64,000 nucleotides of DNA from an uncultured Senegalimassilia sp. (GCF_934630535.1 NZ_CAKTVU010000004.1:135895-199894), one strand, 5' to 3'; positions 41,038 to 50,791 are shown, counted from the first letter of the stretch. Numbers and translations: made by a program. The notes: generated by a model not told the origin, from the sequence alone.

Positions 41038-43209
41038 GTGGCCGACAACATGCAGGATAACGTCAACGAAACCGCGTCCGACCAGGCAGGTGACCCGGTC
41101 TTCCAGCAAGAACAGGACCACCTGTCCGACACGTACGCCAAGCTTGAGGCTATAGCGAAAACCCTGTCGGAGAAGATGGAACGACGCCGCTGGCAGGCCG
41201 CCAAGGATAAAGACGACATGCAGGGCGAAGTGAAGCACAACTTCGCCAGCGACGGCGAGGCGCAGGAGACCTACGTCGACTACGCCGTGCTCAACAACCT
41301 CATCCGCGACTACAACCTTGAGCAGGATGCCGACAGCGAGCGCCTGGCCGCGGCCGCAAAGCTGCTCGAACAGCCCTACTTCGCCAAGATCAGCCTGGAG
41401 ATGCGCGCCGGCGCCCCGGCGAAGGACATCTACATCGGCCTTGCCGGCGTTGCCGACGAGAACTACCGCCGCATGGTGGTCGACTGGCGCAGCCCCGTGG
41501 CCGAGGTGTACTACAACCAGGAAAACGGCGCCACCTCCTACGAGGCGAACGGCCGCACCATCAAAGTCAACCTGCTCAACCGCCGTCAGTTCGACATCGA
41601 GGGCAAAACGCTTCACGCATATTTCGACTCCGATGTGGCCATCGAGGACTCGCTACTGCTGCAATCGCTTTCCGCGCAGCGCTCCGAGCACATGAAGGCC
41701 ATCACCGCCACCATCCAAAAAGAGCAGAACCTCATCATCCGCCACGAGGACGTACCGGCATTGCTGGTCGCCGGCATCGCGGGCAGCGGCAAGACCAGCG
41801 TTCTGCTGCAGCGCATCGCGTACCTGTTCTACCGCAACCGCGGCTCGCTCGACCCGCGTCAGGTCTTTTTGATCAGCCCCAACCCGGTGTTCGCGAAATA
41901 CATCGAGAACGTGTTGCCCGATCTAGGCGAACGCAATCCTGAAACCATCACCTACCACGACCTGTGCGCGCGCCTGCTGCCCGCCGGCCGCAACCCGCAG
42001 GACAAGGAAAGCCCGCTTGAGCTGCTGTGGCGAATCGACAAGGCCGTCGAGGGCCTTCGCTTCGAGTTGGCCGATTTGCGCGACATCAAGTTCTACGGAG
42101 TTCGTCTGGTCTCGGCCGGCGCCATCATGCAGCTGATGCAGAAGTACCCGAACGTACCCGCCGGTCCGCACCTGGTCACGCTGGTGCGCGAGGAGCTGTT
42201 CAACCGCCTAGACGCCCGTCTGAAGCAGATGGCCGCCACCGAAACGGTGCAGGACGAGCTGCTATGCCTGTCCCTTGACGAGCAGGTGCGCCTGTTCAAC
42301 GCGCCGTACGACCCGCAAACCGAGCAGGAGGCGCGCGACTGCGCGCTCACGTACCTGCAGGAGCGCTTCGCTGGTGCGGTGCTTGCCATCGAGCGCGACG
42401 AGTGGCTGCGCATCGACCGCATCGGCATGCGCCTGCTCGGCGTGGAGAACCTGCCCGTCAGCGCGTGGCTGTACCTGAACATGGCCGTCACAGGACTGGG
42501 CAACCCCGATGCGCGCTACGTCATGATCGACGAGGTGCAGGACTACACGCCCGACCAGCTTGCCGTCATGGCGCGCTTCTTCCGCCGCGCGCACTTCATG
42601 CTGCTCGGCGACCCCCATCAGGCCATCCGTCCGGAAACGGCATCGTATGAGCAGATCCGCGAGGTGTTTTTGCGCCTGCGCGGCTCCATCGAGGATTGCC
42701 ACCTTTTGACCAGCTATCGCTCCACACCCGAGATCACAGCGCTGTTCGCGGGGCTTCTGCCCGAAAACGAGCGCATGCAGATCTCGGCCGTGCAGCGCGC
42801 CGACGAGCCGCCTGCGCTGATCGCCTGCCCCACCGAGGAAGACTACGAGCAGAACCTGCGCCGCGTGATTCGCGAGGCATCCGACAACGATGGGCTCACC
42901 GCCGTAGTGGTGCCGTGGAAAAGCCAGCTCAAGCGCCTGCAGAAACTGCTCGGCGACGACACGCCGCAGATCATCGGCCAGGATAGGCGCCTGCCGTCCT
43001 CCGGCGTGCTGGCGCTCACGCTGCCGTTGGCGAAGGGATTGGAATTCGACCACGTCATCATCCCCGACGCCGGCGCCGGCCTGTTCCCCGAGAACGACCA
43101 CGTGGCTCAAAACCGCCTGTACACCACGATAAGCCGCGCAACCCGCACCATCACCATCCTGTCCAACGGGCCGCTCACCCCGCTGCTGGATTTTGCGAAC
43201 CAGAACTGA
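41038..43209 (+). CDS. helD: HelD-like helicase/RNA-polymerase recycling ATPase
   Basis: A 723-residue superfamily 1 helicase-like protein. The N-terminal charged region (1-110) is likely the coiled arm that enters RNA polymerase. MVVDWRSPVAEVYYN is the block typical of HelD. Walker A is AGIAGSGKTSVLLQRIAYL, the Walker B region is YVMIDEVQDYTPDQ, and later motifs are LTSYRSTPEI and TISRATRTITIL. HelD removes stalled RNA polymerase using ATP and in some Actinobacteria alters rifampicin sensitivity. GTG at 41038 has GAAGGG about 9 bases upstream; ATG at 41050 is the alternative. Together with the ABC gene 20 bases downstream it may form an operon. Confidence 0.88.
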   Translation: MADNMQDNVNETASDQAGDPVFQQEQDHLSDTYAKLEAIAKTLSEKMERRRWQAAKDKDDMQGEVKHNFASDGEAQETYVDYAVLNNLIRDYNLEQDADSERLAAAAKLLEQPYFAKISLEMRAGAPAKDIYIGLAGVADENYRRMVVDWRSPVAEVYYNQENGATSYEANGRTIKVNLLNRRQFDIEGKTLHAYFDSDVAIEDSLLLQSLSAQRSEHMKAITATIQKEQNLIIRHEDVPALLVAGIAGSGKTSVLLQRIAYLFYRNRGSLDPRQVFLISPNPVFAKYIENVLPDLGERNPETITYHDLCARLLPAGRNPQDKESPLELLWRIDKAVEGLRFELADLRDIKFYGVRLVSAGAIMQLMQKYPNVPAGPHLVTLVREELFNRLDARLKQMAATETVQDELLCLSLDEQVRLFNAPYDPQTEQEARDCALTYLQERFAGAVLAIERDEWLRIDRIGMRLLGVENLPVSAWLYLNMAVTGLGNPDARYVMIDEVQDYTPDQLAVMARFFRRAHFMLLGDPHQAIRPETASYEQIREVFLRLRGSIEDCHLLTSYRSTPEITALFAGLLPENERMQISAVQRADEPPALIACPTEEDYEQNLRRVIREASDNDGLTAVVVPWKSQLKRLQKLLGDDTPQIIGQDRRLPSSGVLALTLPLAKGLEFDHVIIPDAGAGLFPENDHVAQNRLYTTISRATRTITILSNGPLTPLLDFANQN

Positions 43210-43229
43210 TACGCACCTGAAGGAGCCTC

Positions 43230-45014
43230 ATGGCAAAGAACCGATCGACTACCACCCGCCGCACCCTGCACTATTACTGGCTGGTCACCCGCAAACACTT
43301 CGGCCTGTTCGCCGCCCTTATGGCGTCGACGTTCCTGTTCGTGGCCCTGCTGTCCTACGGCAACCCGTACGTGATGAGCCTGGTGGTCGACCGCGTGAGC
43401 GCCGGAAGCGTGGAAGCCGACCAGGTGTTTACGGTCTACGGCCCCTACATCGTAGCGCTCATCGCCATCAACGTGCTTGGGCAAGCCGCCAGCAAGCTGC
43501 AGGATTACACCATGTACAAGCTGGAGATCGCGGCGGCCTACGACCTTGCCACCATGAGCTTCGACGCACTGTGCAACCAGTCTATGAGCTTCCATTCGAA
43601 CCGATTCGGCGGCACGCTCGTAAGCCAAACGAGCAAGCTCATGAGCGCCTACCAGCTGCTGCTCGAAACCATCACCTTCCCGTTTCTGCCGGTCATCTGC
43701 TCGGTGATATTCACGTGCGCCATCCTGGCGCCCCGCGTGCCGATATACGTTGCCATCCTTATGGCCCTGCTGGTCGTATACGCTTGCGTGTCCTACTACA
43801 TGTACAAGCGCATCCTATCGCTTAACGAGAAGGCGGCCAGCGCGCAAAACCAGCTGTCTGGCGAGCTTTCCGATTCGGTGGCGAACATCCTTGCAGTGAA
43901 GACCTCGGGGCGCGAGGACTATGAGCGCGCGCTGTTCGACCAGGCCAACCGCCAGGTGGTGGAACGCGACAGCAAGCGCATGTGGGCCAGTTTGACACGC
44001 GGCATCATCACCGCATGCATCACCGTGGTCATCATGAGCGTGGTAGCGGTCTTCATCGCCGGCGGCAACGCCTGGTACGGCATCAGCGCCGGCACGCTTG
44101 TGATGATGTTCACCTACACCTACACCGTCACGAACCAGTTCAACTTCATCAACAACGGCCTGCAGCGCTTCAACCGGGCGTTCGGCGATGCCAGCGGCAT
44201 GACGCAAACCCTTGACGAGCCTCGCCTGGTGGCGGACCTTCCCGGTGCGCCTGACATGGTGGTGCGCGACGGCGCCATCGATTTCGAGGGAATCGGCTTC
44301 CACTACACCGACGGCAATGTGAAAACCACGGTGTTCGAGGACTTCAACCTGCATATCCCCGCAGGTCAACGAGTTGGCTTGGTGGGCTTGAGCGGTGCCG
44401 GCAAAACCACTCTGACAAAGCTGCTGCTGCGCTTGTCCGATATCCAAGACGGCCGAATCCTCATCGACGGGCAGAACATCGCCAAGTGCACGCAGCAGAG
44501 CCTTCGCCGCTCAATCGCCTACGTGCCCCAGGAGGCGCTGCTGTTCCATCGCAGCATCGCCGAGAACATCGCCTACGGCCGCCCCGACGCCACCATGAAG
44601 CAGATTCGCCAGGCAGCAGCCCAGGCCAACGCGCTGGAGTTCATCGAGAACCTGCCGGAAGGCTTCGACACCATCACGGGCGAGCGCGGCGTGAAACTCT
44701 CCGGCGGACAGCGCCAACGCGTCGCCATTGCCCGTGCGCTGCTGGCGGATTGCCCGGTGCTCGTGCTCGATGAGGCCACGAGTGCCCTCGACTCCGAGAG
44801 CGAAGCCCTTGTGCAGGATGCCCTGTCGACGCTCATGCGCGGCCGCACCTGCATCGTCGTGGCACATCGTTTGTCAACCGTGGCCAGCCTTGACAGGATC
44901 GTGGTCCTTGACAAGGGCATGGTGGTCGAAGACGGCCCGCACGCCGACCTGGTAGCCGCCAACGGCGAATACGCCAACCTCTGGAACTGCCAAACCGGCG
45001 CCTACCTGAAATAA
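43230..45014 (+). CDS. ABC exporter, fused membrane and ATP-binding domains
   Basis: A 594-residue half-transporter. Six membrane helices cover about residues 20-325, then a nucleotide-binding domain. Walker A is VGLSGAGKTTLTKLL, the signature is LSGGQRQRVAIARALL, Walker B is VLVLDEATSALDSESEAL, and the H-loop is VAHRLSTVA. It would work as a dimer. Only one copy is present, so a homodimer is likely. The substrate (lipid, peptide or drug) cannot be inferred. AAGGAG lies 5 bases before the ATG, and helD is just upstream. Confidence 0.9.
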   Translation: MAKNRSTTTRRTLHYYWLVTRKHFGLFAALMASTFLFVALLSYGNPYVMSLVVDRVSAGSVEADQVFTVYGPYIVALIAINVLGQAASKLQDYTMYKLEIAAAYDLATMSFDALCNQSMSFHSNRFGGTLVSQTSKLMSAYQLLLETITFPFLPVICSVIFTCAILAPRVPIYVAILMALLVVYACVSYYMYKRILSLNEKAASAQNQLSGELSDSVANILAVKTSGREDYERALFDQANRQVVERDSKRMWASLTRGIITACITVVIMSVVAVFIAGGNAWYGISAGTLVMMFTYTYTVTNQFNFINNGLQRFNRAFGDASGMTQTLDEPRLVADLPGAPDMVVRDGAIDFEGIGFHYTDGNVKTTVFEDFNLHIPAGQRVGLVGLSGAGKTTLTKLLLRLSDIQDGRILIDGQNIAKCTQQSLRRSIAYVPQEALLFHRSIAENIAYGRPDATMKQIRQAAAQANALEFIENLPEGFDTITGERGVKLSGGQRQRVAIARALLADCPVLVLDEATSALDSESEALVQDALSTLMRGRTCIVVAHRLSTVASLDRIVVLDKGMVVEDGPHADLVAANGEYANLWNCQTGAYLK

Positions 45015-45024
45015 CGCCGTATCA

Positions 45025-45170
45025 GACGCTTCGGGGACGTAGCGTTATTTGTCACGCCTTTCCGCGATATGCGCAGCAAGGCCTCCCGATACGAACCTAA
45101 AAAAAGCCCTGTCGAATCGAACATGACCCACATGCAAACCGGACAGATAAGCCTACGTCCCCGAAGTGTC
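45025..45170. repeat. 146-base element with 18-base terminal inverted repeats
   Basis: Left end GACGCTTCGGGGACGTAG (45025-45042) and right end (45153-45170) are inverse complements with a single mismatch. The interior has no gene. The CGGGGACGTA ends and the size resemble a short non-autonomous element (MITE or REP-like), lying between the ABC gene and the convergent NdpA gene. It is not a classic terminator because the arms are 110 bases apart. Confidence 0.55.
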
Positions 45171-45187
45171 AGGAAGCGAGTTCAGGG

Positions 45188-46288
45188 TTAGCGGTTCTCG
45201 ATGCTGCCGATGTTTTTGAGCTCGATCTGGATGAGGCCGTTCGGGGCGCTTTTGAACTCGATGAGCTCAGTGTTATGGCTGTATTCGGCGGGAAACGTCA
45301 GCACGATGCCCGTGTCGGTGACGATCTTGTGGTTGCGGCTTACGCGCTTAGCCACGTCGCGCTCCATGTGCACGCTCTCGCCGAGCTGCTCGTCAGCGGC
45401 AGCCTGCTCGAAGCGACGGCGCGGGCCCTCGTCGTCGAAGACTTCGTCAACGAACTCGTCGAACGGCACCTCGTCGGAATCATCGGCGTTCTCGGCCAAA
45501 TAGGCCTTCGCACGACCCATGGCCACGGCGGAGTTCATCCCGAACTCCTCGGCAACTTCCTCGACCAGGCCCATCGTGGTATCGAACAGCTCCTTGCTCG
45601 ACGCCTCGTTGGAGCACTGCAGCAGGCCGTCGGGAATCAGCCAGCGCTCCTCGCCCGCGATCTGACGGGCCTTGTCGACGAACTGCACCGCCATGGTACG
45701 GGCGTTCACCAACGCAAACGACGCGATCTTCTGGGAAGGGTTCGGCAAAATGGCGTGATGCCGCTCGATGTTGTTGCGCGTTGCGCCGTCTTCGCCGCGC
45801 CCGACCTCGTGCATGAAGGCGGGCTTGCTCTCAAGCAGCAGCAAGCCGAAATAATGCTCGCTGCGCGCGTTGTACGCCGCAGCCTCGGCAGCTGCGGTAG
45901 CTGCCGCGATCTCCTCCTCGGTGGCGTCATCGGCCAACGGCGGCATAGCAGGCGGCTTTTCCTGATCCTCGAAATCGACCACCAGCAGATCGCACGACGA
46001 GGGGTTCTCCATACGACCGAGCTCCTCCGACATGAACTGCGCAACCTGCACGGAAAGGTCGATGAAGTCGCGCTCGCCCTTGAAGTACGCGCTCAACTCA
46101 GCCGCAAAGCCGCTGTCGGGAAAGAACTCTCCGCGACGGTTATCCATGCCGCCCAGCGCATGTCGGGCGATACGCATCACGTAAGATTTGACGTTTTTGT
46201 TCGTCAAATCCAGCTCATCTTCGGAAAACACGTTCACGCATGACACGAAATCGAACACGTGCAACACTGCGTGGTTGATCTTGAACAT
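45188..46288 (-). CDS. NdpA/YejK-family nucleoid-associated protein
   Basis: A 366-residue protein matching the 37-kDa nucleoid-associated family (PF04245 type): MFKINHAVLHVFDF at the start, the VMRIARHAL segment, HYFGLLLLESKPAFMHEV, and the C-terminal ELIEFKSAPNGLIQIELKNIG. An Ala/Glu-rich loop sits near residues 115-140 (DDATEEEIAAATAAAEAAA). Family members coat nucleoid DNA, and their precise role is unclear. ATG at 46288 has GGAG about 10 bases upstream. It is not part of an obvious operon. Confidence 0.82.
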   Translation of the reverse strand: MFKINHAVLHVFDFVSCVNVFSEDELDLTNKNVKSYVMRIARHALGGMDNRRGEFFPDSGFAAELSAYFKGERDFIDLSVQVAQFMSEELGRMENPSSCDLLVVDFEDQEKPPAMPPLADDATEEEIAAATAAAEAAAYNARSEHYFGLLLLESKPAFMHEVGRGEDGATRNNIERHHAILPNPSQKIASFALVNARTMAVQFVDKARQIAGEERWLIPDGLLQCSNEASSKELFDTTMGLVEEVAEEFGMNSAVAMGRAKAYLAENADDSDEVPFDEFVDEVFDDEGPRRRFEQAAADEQLGESVHMERDVAKRVSRNHKIVTDTGIVLTFPAEYSHNTELIEFKSAPNGLIQIELKNIGSIENR

Positions 46289-46391
46289 CCGGATTCTCCC
46301 CTGCCTACCTAAAACTTGCGTAAGCAAAACAAGTTGCGACACCTCGCCTTGCTAACGCCAATCTTCCACTCTTCTTCGAAACGGGCGCGCC

Positions 46392-47315
46392 CTAGGCTTC
46401 GTCCTCGAAACCCCACATGCGCACCTCGGGATACATGCGAACGCCTTCCATCTCGTACACGCGGCGCTGCACCTCGGCGATGAGATCGCGGACATCGCGC
46501 GCCGTTGCCCCGCCGGCGTTCACCACAAAACCCGTGTGCTTCTCGGAAACCTGCGCACCGCCGACGCGGAAACCGCGCAAACCGGCATCTTGGATCAACT
46601 TTCCGGCGAAGTACCCGGCAGGACGCTTGAAGGTGCTGCCAGCGCTGGGCATTTCGAGCGGCTGCTTCTCAGCGCGACGCTGAGCGAGATCATTCATGCG
46701 TGCGCGAATAGCGGCAGGCGAATCGGGACGCAGCTGCAAGGTTGCCGAGAGCACAGCCCAACCGGCGTCTCCCATCATGGAATGACGATACCCCCAGCAT
46801 GCCTGCCAGGCATGTAGGTAGACGATGCGCCCCTGCGGCGTGGCGCACACCAGCGAACAGCACACGTCGCGGAACTCCCCGCCATAAGCGCCGGCGTTCA
46901 TGATGGCCGCACCGCCGATGGTTCCGGGGATGCCGCTGGCGAACTCGTAACCCGCCAAGCCGGCAGCTGCGGCGGCCTCGGCAACCTGAGCGTTCGACGC
47001 GCCGGCTTCGACCGTCATACGGGAACCTTCCACGGAGATACCCGAAAAACGCTCGGCGAATCGCACGATGACTTCGGGCACGCCGGCATCAGCCACAAGC
47101 AAGTCGCTGCCCAGGCCCAACAAACGCACAGGTTGGCACGCTTCACAGCATGCAGCTAGAACGTCTGCCGCCTCCTGTACGCAAGACGGCTCGACCACCA
47201 CGGCGGCGGGACCGCCGATCTGAAACGTGGTCAGCTCGCTCATGGGCACATCCTTGCGAACCGCCTGCGAACCAACGATGCCTCGCAGCGTTTCCAACAA
47301 CGTCTCGTTCAACAT
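46392..47315 (-). CDS. murB: UDP-N-acetylmuramate dehydrogenase
   Basis: A 307-residue FAD enzyme that completes UDP-MurNAc synthesis. The FAD-binding segment LLGLGSDLLVADAGVPEVIVRF, then GIPGTIGGAAIMNAGAYGGEFRD, PSAGSTFKRPAGYFAGKLI and the C-terminal MYPEVRMWGF are all present and contain the catalytic Ser and Glu. It is a type I/II-sized MurB. ATG at 47315 has AAGGAG 11 bases upstream; an upstream GTG at 47324 is too close to that site. Its start is within 10 bases of the end of a LuxR regulator gene, so it is likely co-transcribed with it. Confidence 0.95.
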   Translation of the reverse strand: MLNETLLETLRGIVGSQAVRKDVPMSELTTFQIGGPAAVVVEPSCVQEAADVLAACCEACQPVRLLGLGSDLLVADAGVPEVIVRFAERFSGISVEGSRMTVEAGASNAQVAEAAAAAGLAGYEFASGIPGTIGGAAIMNAGAYGGEFRDVCCSLVCATPQGRIVYLHAWQACWGYRHSMMGDAGWAVLSATLQLRPDSPAAIRARMNDLAQRRAEKQPLEMPSAGSTFKRPAGYFAGKLIQDAGLRGFRVGGAQVSEKHTGFVVNAGGATARDVRDLIAEVQRRVYEMEGVRMYPEVRMWGFEDEA

Positions 47316-47320
47316 GCAGA

Positions 47321-48841
47321 TCACGACTCCTTACCGGATAGCAATGCCTGGGATTCAAGTTCGCCCAGGTCGATCAACTCTTGTCGGCTATGCACGCCGC
47401 ATTTCCCATAGATACGGCGCAAATGGGTGTCAACGGTGCTTTTCGCGATGAACAGCTCCGCTGCCATGCGCTCACCCGTTCGACCGCGAAGCGCCAGCGG
47501 CAAGATCTCGGACTCGCGCTTGGAAAGCTTGAACTTCGCGGCCATGACCCGACAGGCGTCTCCGAAGCGGTCAGCTTGCTTGGCGATACGGGAAAGCGCC
47601 AAGAAGTCGCCTTCCGTAAACAAGAACAGATAGGCGAACAGCGTGGCGAAGCCCGCACAAGAGGCGACGGCGAAGGGGATATCGCCCGAGGGCGAGACGA
47701 TCTGCAACGCATTGCCCAACGCAAGACCACCTGCTTCGCCCAGGTAGAGGGCCGCAAAACCCCTTGAGAAGGAAAGCGCAGCATCCATACCGGTCAGCTT
47801 CGCCATCAACACGAACAACGAGACGAGCACGGCGGAAAGGCCCAGGTAGCCCGCAAGCACGATGGAGTCGCCGGGAACCCCATAAGGCTCGAGGACGGGC
47901 ATGAACAGGTAGCCCGCCATCATCACCAGCAAAGCAAGGCGATACACGCCCACCAACAGCCTGCTGACTTCGCCATTGGAGCCGCTACGGCGGGCGGAAA
48001 CGCCCACCACCTGCAACGACCCGGCGCAAAACAACGCCAGCAGCAGCAACGTTGCCGCAAACGTCGGCGTAGCCACGCTACCAGGGTCGGAAGCGTAGGT
48101 CTCCATGAGCCCGCCCGCCAAACCGAACACGACGGAGCCTCCCACGACCTTGCGCGAGATGCGATGAGTTTCGACCGTCTGCTTGTTTGAAGCGAACAAC
48201 GTGGAAAGGGTGAACGGCGAGGGCCGTTGCGCAGCGGAGCTTCCCTCGGCCCGCTCGCTCGAGCGCAGCGGCTCGATGCCGCCAAGCGCCCAGGCGCTAC
48301 CGAACGGCAGCAGATTCGCCAACGCTGCCGCCAGCGGAACCTGCGAGCATGCGACGGCGAGCAGGAACGTGAACACCGCGGCCACGGCAGTAGCAAGCAG
48401 CACGCCGCGGGAGCTTTCCCCATGCGATCGGGCACCGAGCGCCCTACCCCAAGCCGCGAGCATGCATGCAAAGGGCACGCCGACGAGCATGCCCTCCATG
48501 ACCATGGACGCTAAGCCGTATTCAGCAGGAAGGGAAACCGACGAGCCGATGGCCAGCAACACCGCATAGCACCACATAAGGGAACGGTTCAACAACACGT
48601 CGCGCACACGCAGCGCGACAGCCCGCAGCACGATAAGCGTAGCCGCTGCGGAAAGTAAGGTGATGAGCAGGTCGATGCGCTCGAAGGTCAAGCCTCCGAT
48701 GGAAAGGGCGCTGTTCCATCCCATGTAAAACAACGCAAACATGAACGCCTGATGGCACGCGTATCCAAGAAGCGTGCGAACAAGATCGGGATCGAAGCGC
48801 GATTCAGTTGCGCCGGTATGATGAATAGAAGATTTCTGCAT
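47321..48841 (-). CDS. Membrane LuxR-type transcriptional regulator (12-helix sensor)
   Basis: A 506-residue protein. About 12 membrane helices (residues 20-420) resemble a transporter-like module. The last 65 residues are a LuxR helix-turn-helix (FKLSKRESEILPLALRGRTGERMAAELFIAKSTVDTHLRRIYGKCGV). The likely start is ATG at 48841 (MQKSSIHHTG); residues encoded upstream of it look non-coding and no good ribosome-binding site was seen. It may control redox or transport genes, but no divergent target is adjacent, so the regulon is unknown. murB follows within 10 bases. Confidence 0.82.
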   Translation of the reverse strand: MQKSSIHHTGATESRFDPDLVRTLLGYACHQAFMFALFYMGWNSALSIGGLTFERIDLLITLLSAAATLIVLRAVALRVRDVLLNRSLMWCYAVLLAIGSSVSLPAEYGLASMVMEGMLVGVPFACMLAAWGRALGARSHGESSRGVLLATAVAAVFTFLLAVACSQVPLAAALANLLPFGSAWALGGIEPLRSSERAEGSSAAQRPSPFTLSTLFASNKQTVETHRISRKVVGGSVVFGLAGGLMETYASDPGSVATPTFAATLLLLALFCAGSLQVVGVSARRSGSNGEVSRLLVGVYRLALLVMMAGYLFMPVLEPYGVPGDSIVLAGYLGLSAVLVSLFVLMAKLTGMDAALSFSRGFAALYLGEAGGLALGNALQIVSPSGDIPFAVASCAGFATLFAYLFLFTEGDFLALSRIAKQADRFGDACRVMAAKFKLSKRESEILPLALRGRTGERMAAELFIAKSTVDTHLRRIYGKCGVHSRQELIDLGELESQALLSGKES

Positions 48842-49147
48842 ACCGCAAAGTGTACCAGCAAGCACAGTCCAGGCCCCGACCACGCGCGAGGGACCACAAA
48901 AGATAACCTGCGCAAAACCGATTGCTTCGACTTTTGCGGCCCAAGCATCAAAATCCGAGGCGATCAGCCCCGGTAACCGCGGTACCCTCCCCGAAATCAA
49001 CAGCTCGTTGACCTGCTATCGCGGATAGACCGATCGCCTGTGATAACCGCTCAGGATATAGCGAAACGCCCACGCAGAACACTGCACGGGCGTTTCACTG
49101 TTTGCTGTATTTCCGGAAACGGGAGCTTTCGCACCCCCGGGGAAACC
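48842..49147. other. Intergenic region between tatA and the LuxR gene
   Basis: About 300 bases with no convincing gene. It holds the hairpin at 49063-49096 after tatA. The remainder includes a CCGCGG-centred near palindrome at 48972-48986. No promoter pair could be assigned to the LuxR gene. Confidence 0.4.
49063..49096 (-). terminator. Hairpin after tatA
   Basis: A 9-base perfect stem (GAAACGCCC / GGGCGTTTC), with inner pairing GCAG/CTGC-like, lies 51 bases after the tatA stop. There is no U tract, so termination is uncertain. Confidence 0.5.
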
Positions 49148-49399
49148 TTATTCCTCGCTTGCTGCGGGAGCCTTCTTAGCAGCCTTGACGGCCTTCTTCT
49201 TGGGCTCCTCCTCGACCTCGTCATCTTCGTCAAGGTCGATCTCGGGCTTACCCTCGTCGGAGGTCATGCCCTCGCGCAGGCTTTTAACGGACTTGCCGAT
49301 GGCGCTGCCGAGCTTGGGAAGGTTCTTCGGGCCGAAGATAAGCAAAACGACGACCAGGATGATAAGCAGCTCGGGAACGCCCATGCCCAAAAACTTCAT
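49148..49399 (-). CDS. tatA: Twin-arginine translocase subunit TatA/E
   Basis: An 83-residue protein: a short N-terminus MGVPELLIILVVVLLIFGPKNLPKLG contains the single membrane helix, the Phe-Gly hinge and the start of the amphipathic helix, followed by an acidic/Lys-rich tail. TatA oligomerises to let folded proteins cross the membrane. No tatB or tatC is in the window. The formate dehydrogenase alpha subunit at 52.8-56 kb has a twin-arginine signal and is a likely client; fdhE lies 475 bases away on the same strand. Confidence 0.93.
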   Translation of the reverse strand: MKFLGMGVPELLIILVVVLLIFGPKNLPKLGSAIGKSVKSLREGMTSDEGKPEIDLDEDDEVEEEPKKKAVKAAKKAPAASEE

Positions 49400-49810
49400 T
49401 GATGACTCCTCCTTTTAGGATGCTGCAAAGCGGAACCGACATCGCCCGCATCGCTTGTACCGTGACAGGCGATCGCACCCGTCAGCTCGTTTCAACGGAT
49501 TCGATGATGCCCACAACGAAGGGGCCCGTCTATCATGCAAACCCGTGATTTCGTACCTAAAACCCCCAAAACCTTTGTCATGCAAATTGAGTACAAGTGA
49601 CGTTTTGCCTGATGGGAGAGCTACAGTACAAGTTAAAGGACAACATATCCCGGAATCGCGATACGACACGCCCGACAGAACGCCTGCGAGCCCATGTCAA
49701 CCATGGGCAGCGGCAAAATGCGCAAACCCTGTCACGGCATCCGCAAATGCCAGGGTGCTCGCCTTAGCTGCACATGCCCATCCAGACTTCAGCGGCAGCT
49801 CTATCCGCAA
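49400..49810. other. Intergenic region upstream of tatA
   Basis: About 410 bases with no supported gene. AGTACAAGT occurs twice (about 49589 and 49624) on the plus strand. A possible tatA promoter must lie here, but no near-consensus pair was found. An open frame on the plus strand shows no family resemblance and was not called. Confidence 0.45.
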
Positions 49811-49842
49811 AACGAAAAAGGCAGGGGACAAACCCCTGCCTT
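49811..49842 (-). terminator. Intrinsic terminator of the formate dehydrogenase operon
   Basis: AAGGCAGGGG / CCCCTGCCTT, a 10-base stem with a 5-base loop, followed on the minus strand by TTTTTCGTTTTG. It lies about 32 bases after the fdhE stop. Confidence 0.85.
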
Positions 49843-49873
49843 CGAACGGACACCGGAAAATGAAGCTTAGCGT

Positions 49874-50791
49874 CTAGTCCTGCTGCGCTTCCTGCGCTAC
49901 CAGCTGACGGTATGCAATCAAATCAAGCTTCGCCATGACCACATCCTCGACCTCGTAGCTGAACGGATACAGCTGCGCCATGGGACCGTCCTCTTCATAG
50001 ACGGTGCGCACATATCCGCCGCACTCGTCGCACGTTGCGATGCGATGATCGTCGTCGCCCTCGACGTTGAAGAAGTGCAAGTGACCCTGATTCTGCGTAC
50101 CGCAACGGGCGCAGCGCACGCGCTCGATATCCCAGACGCAACCGCATTGCGCGCACCACAGCGCACGACCACGGCCCTTGGTCTTCGTGCCGGCTTGGCC
50201 GACGTGAGCAACGGAAGCCTCGCAACCGCACACCGGGCAATGGACCGGATACGGCTGATCGGCGTCACCTGCGACGCGTGCGGCCTGCACTGCTTGGGCA
50301 GCGGGCTCCAACAGCGCGCGCAACGCCAACGAAACCACCGCACCGCCCATACGTGCGGCATCCTCGCCAAGGCCGTCATCCTGCAAAAGGCCCACGAACG
50401 CTCCCACATACGCCGTCGGGTCGCTTCCTGCCAGGCTCATATCCGAAGCCGACACCAAGCGATCCCAACGCACGCCGGCAAGCGTATCACGGGCTGCCAG
50501 ATCGAACTGCTCGAACGCCGCCATGGCCCCCGCCAAACGCTGCGCAGCATCGGCCAACGAATCAGCCGGGATGCCGGCAGGATACGCGCGCAGCACCGGT
50601 TGCTCTGCGTTCGAGCATTCCTTGAGCGTGTCCGCATCGGGAACCACATGCTCGACCTTTGCAGCATGCTCCTTCTGAACCTCGGCCTGAACGCCCCACA
50701 AGGCGCGGAAGAAACGCAAGCGTTCCTGCTCGGATTCGGAGAGCTTCGGCATATAGGCCTTCATGACCATATCGATTTGGTTAAGATCCAT
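49874..50791 (-). CDS. fdhE: FdhE-like formate dehydrogenase accessory protein
   Basis: A 305-residue protein with the rubredoxin-like cysteine pairs of FdhE: CPVCGC, CAQCGCVW, CARCG and CDECGGYVR, all in the C-terminal half (about residues 185-265). The N-terminal half is helical. FdhE helps mature molybdenum/tungsten formate dehydrogenases, probably through the metal cofactor or redox state of the active site. It lies 270 bases after fdhC on the same strand, and a strong terminator follows it, so it closes the formate dehydrogenase cluster. Confidence 0.88.
   Translation of the reverse strand: MDLNQIDMVMKAYMPKLSESEQERLRFFRALWGVQAEVQKEHAAKVEHVVPDADTLKECSNAEQPVLRAYPAGIPADSLADAAQRLAGAMAAFEQFDLAARDTLAGVRWDRLVSASDMSLAGSDPTAYVGAFVGLLQDDGLGEDAARMGGAVVSLALRALLEPAAQAVQAARVAGDADQPYPVHCPVCGCEASVAHVGQAGTKTKGRGRALWCAQCGCVWDIERVRCARCGTQNQGHLHFFNVEGDDDHRIATCDECGGYVRTVYEEDGPMAQLYPFSYEVEDVVMAKLDLIAYRQLVAQEAQQD

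Noticed and set aside
48970..48990. A second GGTACCGCGG-like stretch
   Set aside because: No aminoacyl-tRNA synthetase or amino-acid gene follows it. It is a short GC palindrome by chance.
49455..49877. Plus-strand 140-codon open frame between tatA and fdhE
   Set aside because: No family resemblance. It runs through the fdhE terminator and has no ribosome-binding site.
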